DNA of 64,000 bases from Bemisia tabaci (taxonomy: Eukaryota; Arthropoda; Insecta; Hemiptera; Aleyrodidae): contig NC_092795.1 in NCBI RefSeq assembly GCF_918797505.1, positions 19,641,131 through 19,705,130 on the forward strand. Direction: 5' to 3'. Under the pieces are notes generated by a model, which saw only the letters and a program-made list of their open reading frames with translations, did not search any database and was not told where the DNA came from. Made by a program: the position numbers and the translations under genes. This document shows positions 43,301 through 50,559 of the stretch, in pieces (position 1 is the stretch's first letter; each line of letters begins with the position of its first letter).

Positions 43301-43685
43301 GCCTATTTCTAATGCCCTGTCATGTTCTGCTGGAAAACTATTCTATCCAAAGTTTTGATTAGTTAAAGTTAAATTAATAAGTCCTAGTGTAAAACTGAAC
43401 AGCTGGCAAACGCTGTTCTCATTTGGAATGTAGTCAAAGGGTTGCATGCTTAAAAGTAGGCAAAGAATGAGACAGAGCATATGCATTAATATGTACACTC
43501 AGATTTTTGAAAGTGTGATTTCTGTAATAGGTTTCTGCTCACAATCTCAGTTAAATTATTTTTGTTGATGTTTCGTTTCTCTTTTTCAGTGTGGTTTCTT
43601 CAAGCGTAATCGCCCGCAAAACATCCCTGAAAAACAACCCTTGAACCGTAATGGAATTTATCAAACTGGAGATGAAGCACTGTAG
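11149..43685 (+). CDS. if: Integrin alpha subunit, PS2/inflated type (14 exons, 5' end missing)
   Basis: Fourteen exons bounded by AG/GT join in one frame: 11149-11269, 22226-22287, 26751-26799, 30030-30107, 32951-33126, 33870-34185, 35199-35436, 35889-36204, 36916-37142, 37917-38163, 38620-38789, 39350-41384, 42124-42354, 43590-43685. They sum to 4,362 nt, 1,453 codons plus TAG. Seen: FG-GAP beta-propeller repeats with calcium loops (DVDGDELDD; DINKDGFGD across an intron; DLDNNQYPD), thigh and calf domains, a KYKR/E furin-like site near residue 1293, one membrane segment (about 1400-1421) and YKCGFFKR at the start of a short tail. The family forms alpha/beta heterodimers that bind matrix ligands at the cell surface. 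The PS2 assignment rests on the CAPRY start, propeller similarity and tail style from memory. The signal peptide and roughly the first 100 residues are not in the window. Vertebrate alpha subunits are about 1,050 residues; the excess here is mostly one insertion in exon 39350-41384. Confidence 0.93.
11535..11700. mobile_element. Foldback element CGAGATGTTGAGAC..AACATCTCG
   Basis: CGAGATGTTGAGACTTTTAG left; CTAAAAAGACTCCAACATCTCG right; inner CCAACGTGCGTAAA pairs with TTTACGCACGTTGG. Directly followed by the AAAAGGAACTATG element. Confidence 0.82.
11736..11815. mobile_element. ACGTATTTATGCTAAAAGGAACTATG family, short copy
   Basis: TATTTATACTAAAAGGAACT left; AGTTCCTTTTGGTAAAAATA then CGTCC right; 80 bp hairpin. 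Confidence 0.72.
12010..12445 (+). repeat. Diverged direct repeat pair (about 120 bp each)
   Basis: 12010-12133 and 12322-12445 share ATTAGTTAG, TATCGTGGTTGATTGGTGAGC/TATCGTGGTTGAATGGTGAGC and the order between them. The left arm of a CACGGAGAAAA element lies between the two. Confidence 0.6.
12148..12464. mobile_element. CACGGAGAAAA family, damaged copy
   Basis: The left arm (CACGGAGAAAAAATCTTCGT to about 12287) matches the other copies; the right side keeps only a TTCTCCGTG end near 12454-12462. The middle holds the second copy of a local direct repeat instead of the right arm. Confidence 0.6.
12790..13022 (-). mobile_element. SINE-like element with tRNA-type promoter box
   Basis: Read on the minus strand, GGTTCGAATCC (B box) follows a tRNA-like head after 13022, then a GC-rich body and an A-rich tail (AAAACAGATAAAAAAAAT) at about 12785-12805. 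A tRNA-derived SINE fits; no clear target duplication seen. Confidence 0.6.
14063..14294. mobile_element. CACTGGAAAAAACACATTGGATC foldback, copy 1
   Basis: ACATGGAAAAAACACATTGT left, TTTTTTTCCAGTGT right; AGAGTCCAGACTCTTGAAAA and ACAAGAAAAAATACTCTTGA pair with their complements on the right. Near-complete palindrome of about 230 bp. Confidence 0.87.
15225..15348. mobile_element. ACGTAAGGGCGTA family foldback, copy 2
   Basis: ATCGTCGCTCCTCTGACGTA left, TACGTCAGAAGGGCGATG right, 124 bp; CTGACGTAAGGGCGTA pairs with TACGCCCTTACGTCAG. Confidence 0.85.
16873..17083. mobile_element. Foldback GGGCTTTTTTTTTATCCGTGG..CCGGATAAAAAAAATCCC
   Basis: Outer arms GGGCTTTTTTTTTATCC and GGATAAAAAAAATCCC are inverted; inner TGGAACGCATGGATCGCG and CGCGCCAGTGGAACGCG blocks repeat. 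211 bp. Confidence 0.65.
17221..17395. mobile_element. CTGAAAAA..GTTACGGG foldback, copy 2
   Basis: CTCTGAAAAAGAGTTACGGG left, TTGAGTTTTTTTTTCAG right; GGGCTATAGACATACCGTCC pairs with a GGTATGACTGTATAGCCC arm. Confidence 0.78.
17498..17650. mobile_element. TTTTGCAATAAGGAACC family, diverged copy
   Basis: TTTTTGCAATAAGAAACTAC then CATCTGCATAGGAAAGC resemble the two copies above; the right end is poorly preserved. Confidence 0.45.
18361..18613. mobile_element. CTGCCGTGCTAAGGAA family MITE, copy 2
   Basis: The first 50 or so bases match copy 1 exactly; the right end is TCATACGGCGTTCTTCCTTA then GCACGGCAG. Flanked by TATA on both sides (4-bp duplication). Confidence 0.87.
19962..20091. mobile_element. 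ACGTAAGGGCGTA family foldback, copy 3
   Basis: ATATCGTCGCTCCTTTGACG left and GGAGCGACGATAT right; 130 bp. The outer ATATCGTCGCTCC is perfectly inverted. Confidence 0.87.
20456..20733 (+). repeat. Two-copy tandem repeat, 134-bp period
   Basis: AATCCCTGTTGGAAACATCA at 20459 and AATCCCTGTTCGAAACATCA at 20593; both continue through TTATTGAAATTGATAGAC. Confidence 0.8.
22226..22287 (+). CDS. if: Integrin alpha exon b (62 bp)
   Basis: Acceptor tttctttcag and donor GTACGT. With the leftover base of the previous exon it reads RNWGYHRQGSCQAGLGASIS then K, ending in phase 0. The Cys closes the usual loop disulphide before blade 2. It sits behind a 10.9-kb intron. Confidence 0.87.
22430..22645. mobile_element. 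TACACTGAAAAAAA foldback with GCCGCCAAGA arm
   Basis: TACACTGAAAAAAA left and TTTTTTTTCAGTGTA right; ATTTGCCGCCAAGA pairs with TCTTGGCGGCAAAT. 216 bp; end sequence related to the CACTGG family but interior differs. Confidence 0.83.
22784..23020. mobile_element. CACTGGAAAAAACACATTGGATC foldback, copy 2
   Basis: ACACTGGAAAAAAAAACACA left, TTTTTTTCCAGTGTA right; same internal order as 14063-14294. Confidence 0.9.
23107..23236. mobile_element. ACGTAAGGGCGTA family foldback, copy 4
   Basis: GTCGTCGCCCTTTTGGCGTA left, TACGTTAGAGGGACAACG right; GTGAGCCCTG/GGGGCTCATG inside as in the others. Confidence 0.82.
23593..23823. mobile_element. CACTGGAAAAAACACATTGGATC foldback, copy 3
   Basis: ACAGTGGGAAAAAACACATT left, TTTTTTTTTCCAGTGTA right; central AATCAGATTTAAGCTTAAAT and its partner intact. 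Confidence 0.9.
24579..24724. mobile_element. Inverted-repeat element, TTTTGCAATAAGGAACC family
   Basis: Left AATTGGATTACATTTTGCAA, right TTGCAAAATGTGGTCCAATT; 146 bp. Near-copy at 27224-27366 shares CTGCATAGGGAAACCAATGG. Confidence 0.82.
25270..25815. mobile_element. CTGCCGTGCTAAGGAA family MITE, copy 3, split by an insertion
   Basis: GCTGCTGTGTTAAGGAAAAA at the left is interrupted at 25292 and resumes at 25577 (AAAACGTCGTATGAGCCCTC), ending CATACGGCGTTCTTCCTCAG. The broken halves match the uninterrupted neighbour at 25858-26108. Confidence 0.82.
25292..25576. mobile_element. CAGGGTGTCTAG..CTAGACACCCTG element nested in a MITE
   Basis: Ends CAGGGTGTCTAG and CTAGACACCCTG are perfect 12-bp inverted repeats. 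The 285-bp body is built from about fifteen degenerate copies of a short TCAGGAAAAATCAGGAATTT motif. Confidence 0.8.
25858..26108. mobile_element. CTGCCGTGCTAAGGAA family MITE, copy 4
   Basis: CTGCCGTGCCAAGGAAAAAC to GTTCTTTCTTAGCACGGCA. With its left flank (GCGCCAAATGATCTGAAATA) it is a tandem duplicate of 25238-25822. Confidence 0.83.
26751..26799 (+). CDS. if: Integrin alpha exon c (49 bp)
   Basis: Acceptor ttgtttgcag and donor GTATGT. It reads DGKRLFIGAVGSWYWQ plus one base (phase 1). The GA.GS.YWQG signature is the conserved end of propeller blade 2 in integrin alpha subunits. Confidence 0.9.
27224..27366. mobile_element. TTTTGCAATAAGGAACC family, copy 2
   Basis: Left AATCACATTTTGCAATAAGG, right CCTTATTGCAAAATGTGGTCC; same interior as 24579-24724. 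Confidence 0.82.
27940..28130. promoter_or_regulatory. Candidate enhancer with Hox-like and palindromic POU-like sites
   Basis: Contains AAGCCATAAACC (complement TTTATGGC, a posterior-Hox type site), GTTAATGAGATTTATTTT and the 14-base palindrome CATGAATATTCATG at 28066-28079, in a block without repeats and with mixed base composition. Confidence 0.3.
28245..28655. repeat. Inverted repeat with GCAATTAGCAATCGCCGGCA arms
   Basis: GCAATTAGCAATCGCCGGCA near 28253 and its exact complement TGCCGGCGATTGCTAATTGC near 28614 are about 340 bp apart. The spacer shows no gene. Confidence 0.72.
30030..30107 (+). CDS. if: Integrin alpha exon d, 78-bp symmetric cassette-like exon
   Basis: Acceptor tcttcacag, donor GTAAAA. 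It reads GQLYSIDSNVRLPFLPSRLP then FIEHEPG and is phase 1 on both sides. Skipping it would join WYWQG to QVFSQN with no frame change. Drosophila alphaPS2 has an alternatively spliced exon (exon 8, about 25 residues) in the same propeller region, so this is probably its counterpart. Whether it is skipped cannot be seen from DNA. Confidence 0.85.
32951..33126 (+). CDS. if: Integrin alpha exon e (propeller blade 3)
   Basis: Acceptor tgtgctcag, donor GTAAGC, 176 nt, phase 1 in and phase 0 out. It encodes QVFSQNLYNRPEV, then DDDSYLGYSVAVGDF, and GVAVGMPRGAGLLGK, a typical FG-GAP repeat with a degenerate cation loop. A 17-bp perfect hairpin lies 74 nt past the donor. Confidence 0.93.
33201..33245. 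other. Perfect 17-bp hairpin in integrin intron
   Basis: TGTGACGCGACTCTCTT at 33201-33217 and AAGAGAGTCGCGTCACA at 33229-33245 pair perfectly across an 11-base loop, 74 nt after the donor at 33127. Confidence 0.85.
33381..33582 (-). mobile_element. tRNA-derived SINE in integrin intron
   Basis: Minus strand starts TTTTGTGGTGTAGTGGTTGT, with a perfect A box (TGGTGTAGTGG), then GTTTGATTTCC as a decayed B box, a body, and an A-rich tail at 33381-33391. Confidence 0.65.
33870..34185 (+). CDS. if: Integrin alpha exon f (propeller blades 4-5, calcium loop)
   Basis: Acceptor ttttatctag, donor GTATGT, 316 nt, phase 0 to 1. It encodes GAYFGYSLCVVDVDGDELDD followed by LIIGAP, a canonical DxDxDGxxD calcium site of an FG-GAP repeat, and ends inside the next loop (GDINKDGFG), which finishes in the following exon. 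Confidence 0.96.
35199..35436 (+). CDS. if: Integrin alpha exon g (propeller blades 6-7)
   Basis: Acceptor gtgtacag, donor GTATGA, 238 nt, phase 1 to 2. It starts by completing the Asp of the previous loop (DFAVGAPYDG) and contains GLDLDNNQYPDLIIGAYEAD, the last FG-GAP cation loop. Confidence 0.95.
35889..36204 (+). CDS. if: Integrin alpha exon h (end of propeller, thigh domain)
   Basis: Acceptor tatttcag, donor GTCTGT (weak +3/+4), 316 nt, phase 2 to 0. It begins RARPVVKMQSSLQF, the standard RPVV strand at the propeller/thigh border, then the Cys-containing thigh sheet ending NMNVYIK. Confidence 0.93.
36330..36480. mobile_element. GCATATCGACGGTG family, fragment in integrin intron
   Basis: ATGGTGAATCTCCGAAACCT, then CAGTCTTCCTGCCATCC, GATGGAAAACTACTCAACA and GTGATTTTTCCTCT follow the order of 5836-6106, left part only. 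Confidence 0.6.
36916..37142 (+). CDS. if: Integrin alpha exon i (thigh domain)
   Basis: Acceptor tttgtttcag, donor GTAAGT, 227 nt, phase 0 to 2. It encodes TSVRDKLTPLEAEMRYTLRD and ends KNCGKDNVCIPDLRLIAQ, the conserved CG.DN.C.PDL motif of the thigh/calf border in integrin alpha chains. Confidence 0.95.
37170..37275. mobile_element. CTGCCGTGCTAAGGAA family, left fragment
   Basis: CTGCTGTGCTGAGGAAAAAC, ACCGCATAAGCATTCAGAAC and GTCAAATTTTTTCTG follow the family order; the right end is absent. Confidence 0.55.
37917..38163 (+). CDS. if: Integrin alpha exon j (calf-1)
   Basis: Acceptor ctgtcgcag, donor GTAAGT, 247 nt, phase 2 to 0. It encodes LYIDVLVQNEGEDSFESTFD, then MNYVNIERIDD and FTLHCDIGNPLPKEKL, the usual calf-1 pattern with C.IGNPL. 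Confidence 0.95.
38620..38789 (+). CDS. if: Integrin alpha exon k (calf-1 end)
   Basis: Acceptor ttcatgcag, donor GTAAGT, 170 nt, phase 0 to 2. It encodes VHFKVILEAFHKEGMKPRYE and ends LSVPIWVESDLILQG, matching the conserved end of calf-1 entering calf-2. Confidence 0.94.
39350..41384 (+). CDS. if: Integrin alpha exon l (calf-2 with giant insertion and cleavage site)
   Basis: Acceptor cttttccccag, donor GTACTT, 2,035 nt, phase 2 to 0, open throughout. Order: calf-2 strands including VIHIYSIRNKGPSDI (to about 39610); a low-complexity Ser/Asn/Gly/Gln-rich stretch (about 39650-40780); an Arg/Glu/Gln-rich charged region (about 40780-41090, repeats such as ERRRQEEERQRFEEAEQRRQ); a SYQSS/SHQSS tandem run (about 41095-41180); then KYKRE (cleavage expected after 41228) and the light-chain start with LNCGPTKCTKIRC. 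The insertion is roughly 525 residues. Integrin alpha chains cut by furin have a short exposed loop here; fly alphaPS2 is also long, but I cannot compare the sequences directly. Long minus-strand reading frames over 40816-41172 are only shadows of the purine-rich repeat. Confidence 0.93.
42124..42354 (+). CDS. if: Integrin alpha exon m (light chain, membrane segment)
   Basis: Acceptor gcattttcag, donor GTAAGT, 231 nt, phase 0 both ends. It encodes IADDKEVHLSSMLAARVTKL and then a hydrophobic span WVVILSAVLGALILMLLIYL ending LYK, which is the single transmembrane helix (about 42286-42351). Confidence 0.95.
42815..43080. mobile_element. Foldback element in the last integrin intron
   Basis: Arms of about 80 bp: AATTGGATTGCATTTTGCAA at 42815 pairs with TTGCAAAATGCAATCCAATT ending 43080, and AAGATTGTGCAACTTC pairs with GAAGTTGCACAATCTT. 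Ends resemble the TTTTGCAATAAGGAACC family. Confidence 0.88.
43590..43685 (+). CDS. if: Integrin alpha terminal coding exon (GFFKR tail)
   Basis: Acceptor ctctttttcag; reads CGFFKRNRPQNIPEKQPLNR, then NGIYQTGDEAL and TAG at 43683-43685. GFFKR is the hallmark membrane-proximal motif of integrin alpha tails; it clasps the beta subunit and keeps the receptor inactive. Confidence 0.97.
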   Translation, partial: CGFFKRNRPQNIPEKQPLNRNGIYQTGDEAL

Positions 43686-45010
43686 TGAAATTTATCAAGG
43701 TTCCTTACATGTGCCTTCTGCCATTACCTCAATGTAGTCTCACGATTACTTTCTCCGGAAAGAAAAGAGCCGCCAATTTTCTGAATCGACAAGTCATAGG
43801 AGTATTTGCATAAGTTCTTCTAATTTAGGCGCAGTGTGATATTTGTTATAAATTAATTGCATCTAAAATTTGTTATCTGTTTAAAGTTTTAATAGATTTA
43901 TTTATGTAGGTATTTCAAGTTACTTTTTTATGGTCATGTTGAAGCGTCAAATTCTAAAAACTAGATTTTTAATGCAGTCTTTATGGAGCCTTTTCTTATG
44001 AATACCTATTCTCCACTTTCGCAATTGAAGCAATTCTTAATGAAGAATACTCAATTTAAAGTGTAACTTTGTTCACTCAGCCGCCTCATTTTATTTTAAT
44101 TTTAAGTGCCATTCTTACTTGCTCAACTATTAAAGTTTCACACTCAGTCTGCTCGGACGAACTCAACCTGAACTCAGCACAGTCAGTTTAGCTATGTCTA
44201 GTTGTTAAAACCAGTCTAGGTGCTAACCAAGTTTAAATTGAAGTTAACTTTTAAATCCAACCTGTGTCGATTCTCATACATGAAAGTAGTTCTTGCAATC
44301 TGAATTTTTCATCATAACTTCACTCCCCAATTTTTTTTTTTTTTTTAACTTGAAATACTGACCCTGCAGCCATCATTTTTTACTTATTAATTCACCCTCT
44401 TTTGTATTGCCTTTTAATGGGCTTTTGCTTGATCTTTAGTCAGTATTTTGATCAGAAATTTACTTACTGAAGAAATTCAGCACTCTTGAGTTCCTTTTTT
44501 ATTTTTAAAGTATTATCCAACTGTGCCATGTGTTACATTTTAATTTTTGTCTGATCCTGTATCACGCTCTTCAGTTGGAAAAAAAAGAAGAAGAAAAATA
44601 ATTATTAAAACTTTGAGTAAAGAAGCGATAGTGATAAGTTTAGTTTTGCTGTTTTCTTTTTCATTAGTGTGTTTGTAGAAGCAGGTTGTAGAAGCTGAAT
44701 TTAGTTAAGAAAATTATTTGAAAATCAGTGCAGGAAAATTGAACCATCATTATCAATTGTCAAGTTTTTTTTTTTAATTATTCACAGTAGATTGTTGATA
44801 ACATAAAGTCGTAGAAACCTTCTGAAGAGCCTTAGACAAGTAATCCTTTATTAGATTTTGAAAAGCAAAATTTTATGGATCTAATTTTAAAAACCATTTT
44901 TTCCATGGTTTGATACCCATTTTACATTTTTTTTTAGGATTTTTGAGAAAAAATTATCAATGGCTACTGAATTGGTCAAATAAAGGAAAGAAAAATAAAT
45001 ATTATTGTAA
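43686..45010 (+). other. Probable 3' UTR of the integrin gene
   Basis: AT-rich, without long open frames. AATAAA hexamers at 44979-44984 and 44994-44999 are followed by G/T-rich sequence (about 45053-45110), a reasonable cleavage/polyadenylation context. Further AATAAA hexamers near 45659, 46173 and 47933 could serve longer isoforms, so the true end is uncertain. Confidence 0.4.
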
Positions 45011-48000
45011 GCACAATACAATTCCCAGTCAAACTTTGAAAAACATTATATTGGGTACTTTTTTGTAATTATTCTTGTTTGTAGTTTCCTTTTTGTAAAT
45101 AATTATCTTTATAAATAGATTACGTATGTACAACTTCAAACGTGATATTAAGAGAAACTCTCACTTTTGTCTAACTGTAAATGTAAAAACTAACATCTGT
45201 AATTAATGTGACGTGTGTATGCCCCCTGTAGTATTGTGTAAATTCAACTCAAGCATTTGAAATGAGAAGATGTAAATTTGTAAAAGTATTTTTGTAAATT
45301 AAAACCGAATCACTAACATACTTTGTAGAAGACGAAAAAAGTACTGCAGTCAATGAAGAATACTTGTTACAGATGTTTACAGATGATGAAGAAATACTTA
45401 TTTTAGTTCGAATTATGGTTAATTTTCCTTTTTCACGTAAAAAAATAGAATTTATGATAATTTCTATGATTTTCCATTACAACATGAAAAGATACTTGCG
45501 AAAGTTTTAAGAATTAAATTTAAAAGTAGAGTCAAAATTCGGGAACACTGCAATCAAGATAGGAGCCGTTCGTAAAATATTTCCAGATTTTTAGACACCG
45601 CCCTCCTCCTCCTTTGTACCTTTTTTGTGATGGAGATCCTTATCCTTGAACGTGTAAAAATAAAATGGTGTAACGCTCCCCATGACCCTCCTCCCCTCTA
45701 GAGCAAAATGTATCTTATGAACGGCATGTATTCTAGTTTCATTATTGACAAGAAAAAGGTGAAGTAGTTAATGTAGCGAAGTCATCTTTAACCAGCCTAA
45801 TATTTTGATTTATAGACGCGCCTAAGTTTCATCAATTTTAAGGAAATTTTTAATGCGACATTTAACCTCAGAAAAAATTGTTACTCTGCAATTTCAGGTA
45901 GTACATTCAAGAACTCGTTAAAATTACTTTGAGCCTTTTTGCTGAGAAGCAAAAGCCAGCAGTTCTGAATAGAATGCTTCAAAATCTGATTTACTTCATC
46001 AGAATTTTTAGTAAGTAATTCTCCATCTTCTTTAATCGGGTGAAATGCTGTGTTTAAAGTATTTGGAATCTTTTAAATTTTTACTGTGGTAGGAAGTTCA
46101 ATAATGCACTTACTAAGCAACATTTTAGTATTTTTTGCAACCCCTTCTGAAACTAAATCAGGTTTTGTAAAGAAATAAATAAAAAAGTTTAGTTAATCTT
46201 TGTTCTTAAGACTAACCATTAGGTATGTTTTTTAAGAATGAGTTTTTTTAGTCAACTGTAAATACTCTTAATGTTTAGGTTGTTTTTTTTTATTAATTGT
46301 ATCAACAATTTTTTGTTAACTGTGTAATAACTTCATCATTTTTCATTTTTTATTTATTTCACGACTGTGCATCTTCATTTTGTTTTGTGCTTTAGCATTT
46401 TCATGTCTGTGCCTCATATGTATAATTTATTGTAAATCATCTTCAGCGTTAAGCTTACTTTTTTGTGTGTGTACCAATACTGATTATTGGTCACATGGCT
46501 AATATCTTAGTCCCCCTCCCCCCCTCATCTTTATCTTACGTTAAAGACTTATCTTGGTCCATTGAAATCATCATTTTATGGAAAATTCTGTCCCATATCT
46601 TGCCATCAACACAAGACAACGTATTGATAAGTTTTCAAGTTACCATTCTTTTTTTTTGGAGGCTCTATTTGTTGTAGTTTACTTTTTGCTGGTCTGACTT
46701 TTTTTCAGAGCTGTCAAAAAATCTAGTTTGCTGATAAAACAGTTAATAGAATCGCAATTTGGTCTCTGTCTATTTAGCTTTTCCCAGGTAATAAACAAAA
46801 CAAAATAGCTTATCTCCGGTATGAAAACCATTGATTCTAAACAAGAACTCTTGCTCCATCTAGTCTAAATTTATAAAACAACTTAAAACGCGTGGATATT
46901 AGATAGATAACTGTATTTATCAATGATTGTTCTAGATTATGACATAGTTTGCAGGGCAAATCAGATTTCTAAATGACCTAAAGCAGTGTTGCCATGATTT
47001 CAATCACTCTTAATAGCTTTGAAAAGCACAGCAAACAGTAAAGACATTTTTACTCTGTGGAAGGTACCTTAAATAAGACAATAATGAAATACGCATGAGA
47101 ATTTAATTTTTAGTGGGCATTTAAGCAACACATAACGCCATTTTTTCAATTTTTTTAGTTTTCCCTCTCCTAGTGAGTCCCCCCTTTGATGAGCCCTCTC
47201 TCTCTCTCTCTCTTGCGGCAAGAACCCTCATTCTAAAATCAGACCTGCCATTATGGTAATGTAATGGTGGGTAAGACTCCCCCTTTCCCAATTTTCATTG
47301 GTTAATTTGATGAAATGTAGACTTTAAATCCTTTCTCCCTCCACAATTTGAAATTTCACTGAATCATAGGTTGTAGCACCTTCTTTTTCCTGTAATGTCT
47401 CATCGTCCAAGCTCAGACCCTATACCCCTCCCTAAGTGCATTATGTTTTACCTAAATGCTCCTATCTGTTAATTTTTACCTAGTCACTAATCATTCATCC
47501 ATTTCCATTGCCAGTCAATGAACCGATTGTAAAAACATCGATTTTGTAGTTAAGATAATTTATTTTGTATTTTTAACACTACCTTATCATTAATCTTGGA
47601 GAGATTCGAATACAATGTGTTTCATCCATTTGTAATGTACTTATTTGTTTTAGTGTTTGTGAATAGATTAACTGTTTAACTGTTGACAAAAAAATTAACT
47701 GTGAATTGAAAATAGTAAATTATAATTAAGTAAATGCACAGTATTAAGTAGGTCAACTTATTATTCTCTTTTTGTATCATGCATGATCCAGTGGGACGTT
47801 AGTAAATTCTACCTACTCTGGTCATATTTTGTCCTCAGTAACGCACCAGCTTCAGAGATATTGTATCATTCGGGATATATACTTTTCAGATCCACTATGA
47901 TGAATGCTGGAAAAGTCTGCTAAAGTACTGAAAATAAATTCTGTTTATGCTTTAAGCCAACCATATGCTTCGCTCTGAAATTCATATTTTGTATCTAAAA

Positions 48001-49900
48001 TTTTATCTTGTAATTTTTAAGAAATCTAAGCCTATGAAAGTTTTTTTCGTGGATCGGAAATTGTGATTTTTTGGTATGGCTGTAATTTTTCGTTGAGGAA
48101 AATTTGGACTCTGTAATAAGTTTTGCACTATGTCCTAGTGCATCCCAACTTAATATCGCTTTCCTTTTTTTGTCCAAGTAAACTTTCTCTGGTTGCTTTT
48201 TGTACCAAGCAGACTCTAAGAGCCGTTGTCATAGTTGTTTCTGAAACTTTAAGACCTCTTTTAGCCATAAGCAATACTTTGCTAGAGGAAGCCTTTGAAC
48301 TAGAGTATGCATCCCCAAGGGGCGTGGAATAAGATATCTAATACGAGGTTACAAGTATCCATAGTAAATTTTAACTATCATGCTTAGTTCTCACTGTGCA
48401 GTCTGAAATCTGGTGCTATGAGTGTAGTCATTTGTGTCGGGAGGGAGAAAATTCTTTTGTTTGTTTTAGTGTTGGTACCTCATCATCAGTTTCCCTCTAC
48501 AGAGAACAAAATGTAGGTTCTCCAAGAAACATTTTTTGGGAACCAATGCAAGTATAAAACGCTGATAAAAAAAATGTGAATGGAAAATATCATAACCCTC
48601 TTAACTGAAGTGTTTCTGTTGAGAATATGCTTTGTTAATGTTTACAAGTGTAAAATCAAATTTCATCAGTTTTTAACAAATTTTGTCTGACTTAGACCAA
48701 AACAAATTTTACTTACATTTTAATCCATCAATCGAATTTTTCTGCGTTAATTTTGGTGTCATTTTAGTCACCTATTTAGCAGGCATTTTTGATTGATCAT
48801 TTTATTTTTTTAAATCAACCTTCTATGCAGATTTCCTCAATTTCATTCCTCACAGAACATTTACAAATATTTTCCTCTCAAGAAAATGTCTATGCAGATT
48901 AAGTAAGCACCTACCTATTTTAACTTAATTTTTAAATTGTTTATTTTTAATAAAATGACTAAAATTTTTAAATTGTGCTTTTTCTCTGAGCCTTCCGTAT
49001 TACCTTAGATATTTAATTTATTCAATACCTCAACTACCTGTATAATAGCAGTATTTGCTTCAGCTTATACAATAATTTTTATTACTAATTCTGAGAGTAA
49101 CTCAACATTGACAAAATTGGGTCATCTGAAGTCTCAAAGGTTTTCGACAGAAAATAAAATCCAGTCACCTAGTTAGAGACCTTGCGAATAGAGAGGTGTC
49201 TACCCAAGATCCCATGTTACATGATAATTGCGTTTGTTAGTTGTGGTTCAGTTAGAAGAACCTGCAAGCGAAACCATGTATCCTTCCATGCATACTTATT
49301 TTTGAGTTTGGGAAAGCATGCTAACTTTGACGGCAAACACTGCACAATGCAACTGCATAAGCATAATACGTATGATACACCTTGTTGTCTCCGTAAAGTT
49401 TTCAATACATTTTGTAAATTTTTTATGGTCTGAGGATGAGAAAAGTTAAATTTAGTTTTTTGACGTGAGTGTATTAAAGTCACTTAAAAATAAAGCTTTT
49501 AGGGGCTTGATTCAAAGGAGAGAAACCTTGATAGATATACTAAGCGCCTCCATTTTTATCCCCCCCTTCAACCAGGAAAATACTAAAAAAAAAGACATCA
49601 AATTCCAACTGGTTTTTGTTTTGTTTCTCAAACAAACAGGACTGCAAACAAGGGGAGGTTGTCTTTGAAGTGCAAAACCTACTCTGGTTTTTATTTGATT
49701 TGCCCAATTATTTACTCAATCATATTTTATAAGCAATATGTCTAGTTAGTGTTAGTTTCAGTGGAAACACGAAACAAGATTTTTAATCATCAATCGTATC
49801 GTGCTAGACCAAAAGAAGGAAGAAAAAATATAGGTATATACAAAACGGTTTTAACACATCAGTGTTGTAAAGCACGTCTATATCTAGGCCTGTATTAGCT
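43700..49900. other. AT-rich 3' flank, nearly free of repeats
   Basis: No foldback element, SINE or gene was recognised. Only simple sequence: poly-T runs, CT repeat at about 47200-47215. Part is probably integrin 3' UTR. Confidence 0.55.
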
Positions 49901-49942
49901 GAGGATAAATTGATTTTGAAAATGAACAGATAATAAATACAA

Positions 49943-50207
49943 CATATCGACGGTGTATTTCGGCAATCACATAACTCGTTTGCGGTGTCTGAAAATCTCT
50001 GCCTCTATGGTATTTTTTTAAAGGAGAACAAACTGACATCATTCCTTGAAGTTTTTGCAGAATTTTCTCCGCACAGAGAAGAAAAATCACGGCAGTTTTG
50101 AAGAATTGCCGTTGAGTAGTTTTCCGTTTAAAAAATAAAAAGTATGACAGGAAGTCTGCAACGTCGCGAACCGAGTTTTGTGATTGCCGACTTACATCGT
50201 CGGTATC
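49943..50207. mobile_element. GCATATCGACGGTG family foldback, copy 2 (inverted)
   Basis: CATATCGACGGTGTATTTCG left; GATTGCCGACTTACATCGTCG right; inner TTTTCTCCGCACAGAGAAG and GTAGTTTTCCGTTTAAAAAA match 5836-6106 in reverse. Confidence 0.75.
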
Positions 50208-50251
50208 TTGATTGTAAGGATAGAAACTTTTGGAAAAGCCACTAAAGGACG

Positions 50252-50559
50252 TTAGGCCATGTCCGCCATCTTGAGTTTTGGAATTTTAAAAATTTGACCA
50301 ATGATTCGAGTTTCCCGTCGAAGAATACCCTCTGATACCGAGTTTCACAAAAATCGATAGAATAGGAACCGATATAGCATTTTAGGCCATCATGACCTTC
50401 GATTTCGGAATTTTGAAAATTTGACCAAAAATTCGAGTTTCTCGTCGAAAAATACACGTAACACTGGCTTTTACAAAAACCGATCGAAGAGTCGTCGAGA
50501 TGGCATTTTCGGCCACGTACGCCGTTTTGGATTTCAGAGTTTTGAAAATTTGATTTAAA
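50252..50559 (+). repeat. Short-unit relatives of the satellite (about 125-133 bp)
   Basis: Units starting GGCCATGTCCGCC, GGCCATCATGACC and GGCCACGTACGCC share TTTGAAAATTTGA and CATTTTAGGCCA/CATTTTCGGCCA with the 175-bp satellite but lack the GATACACAAAATCGAAGCTC segment. Confidence 0.72.
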
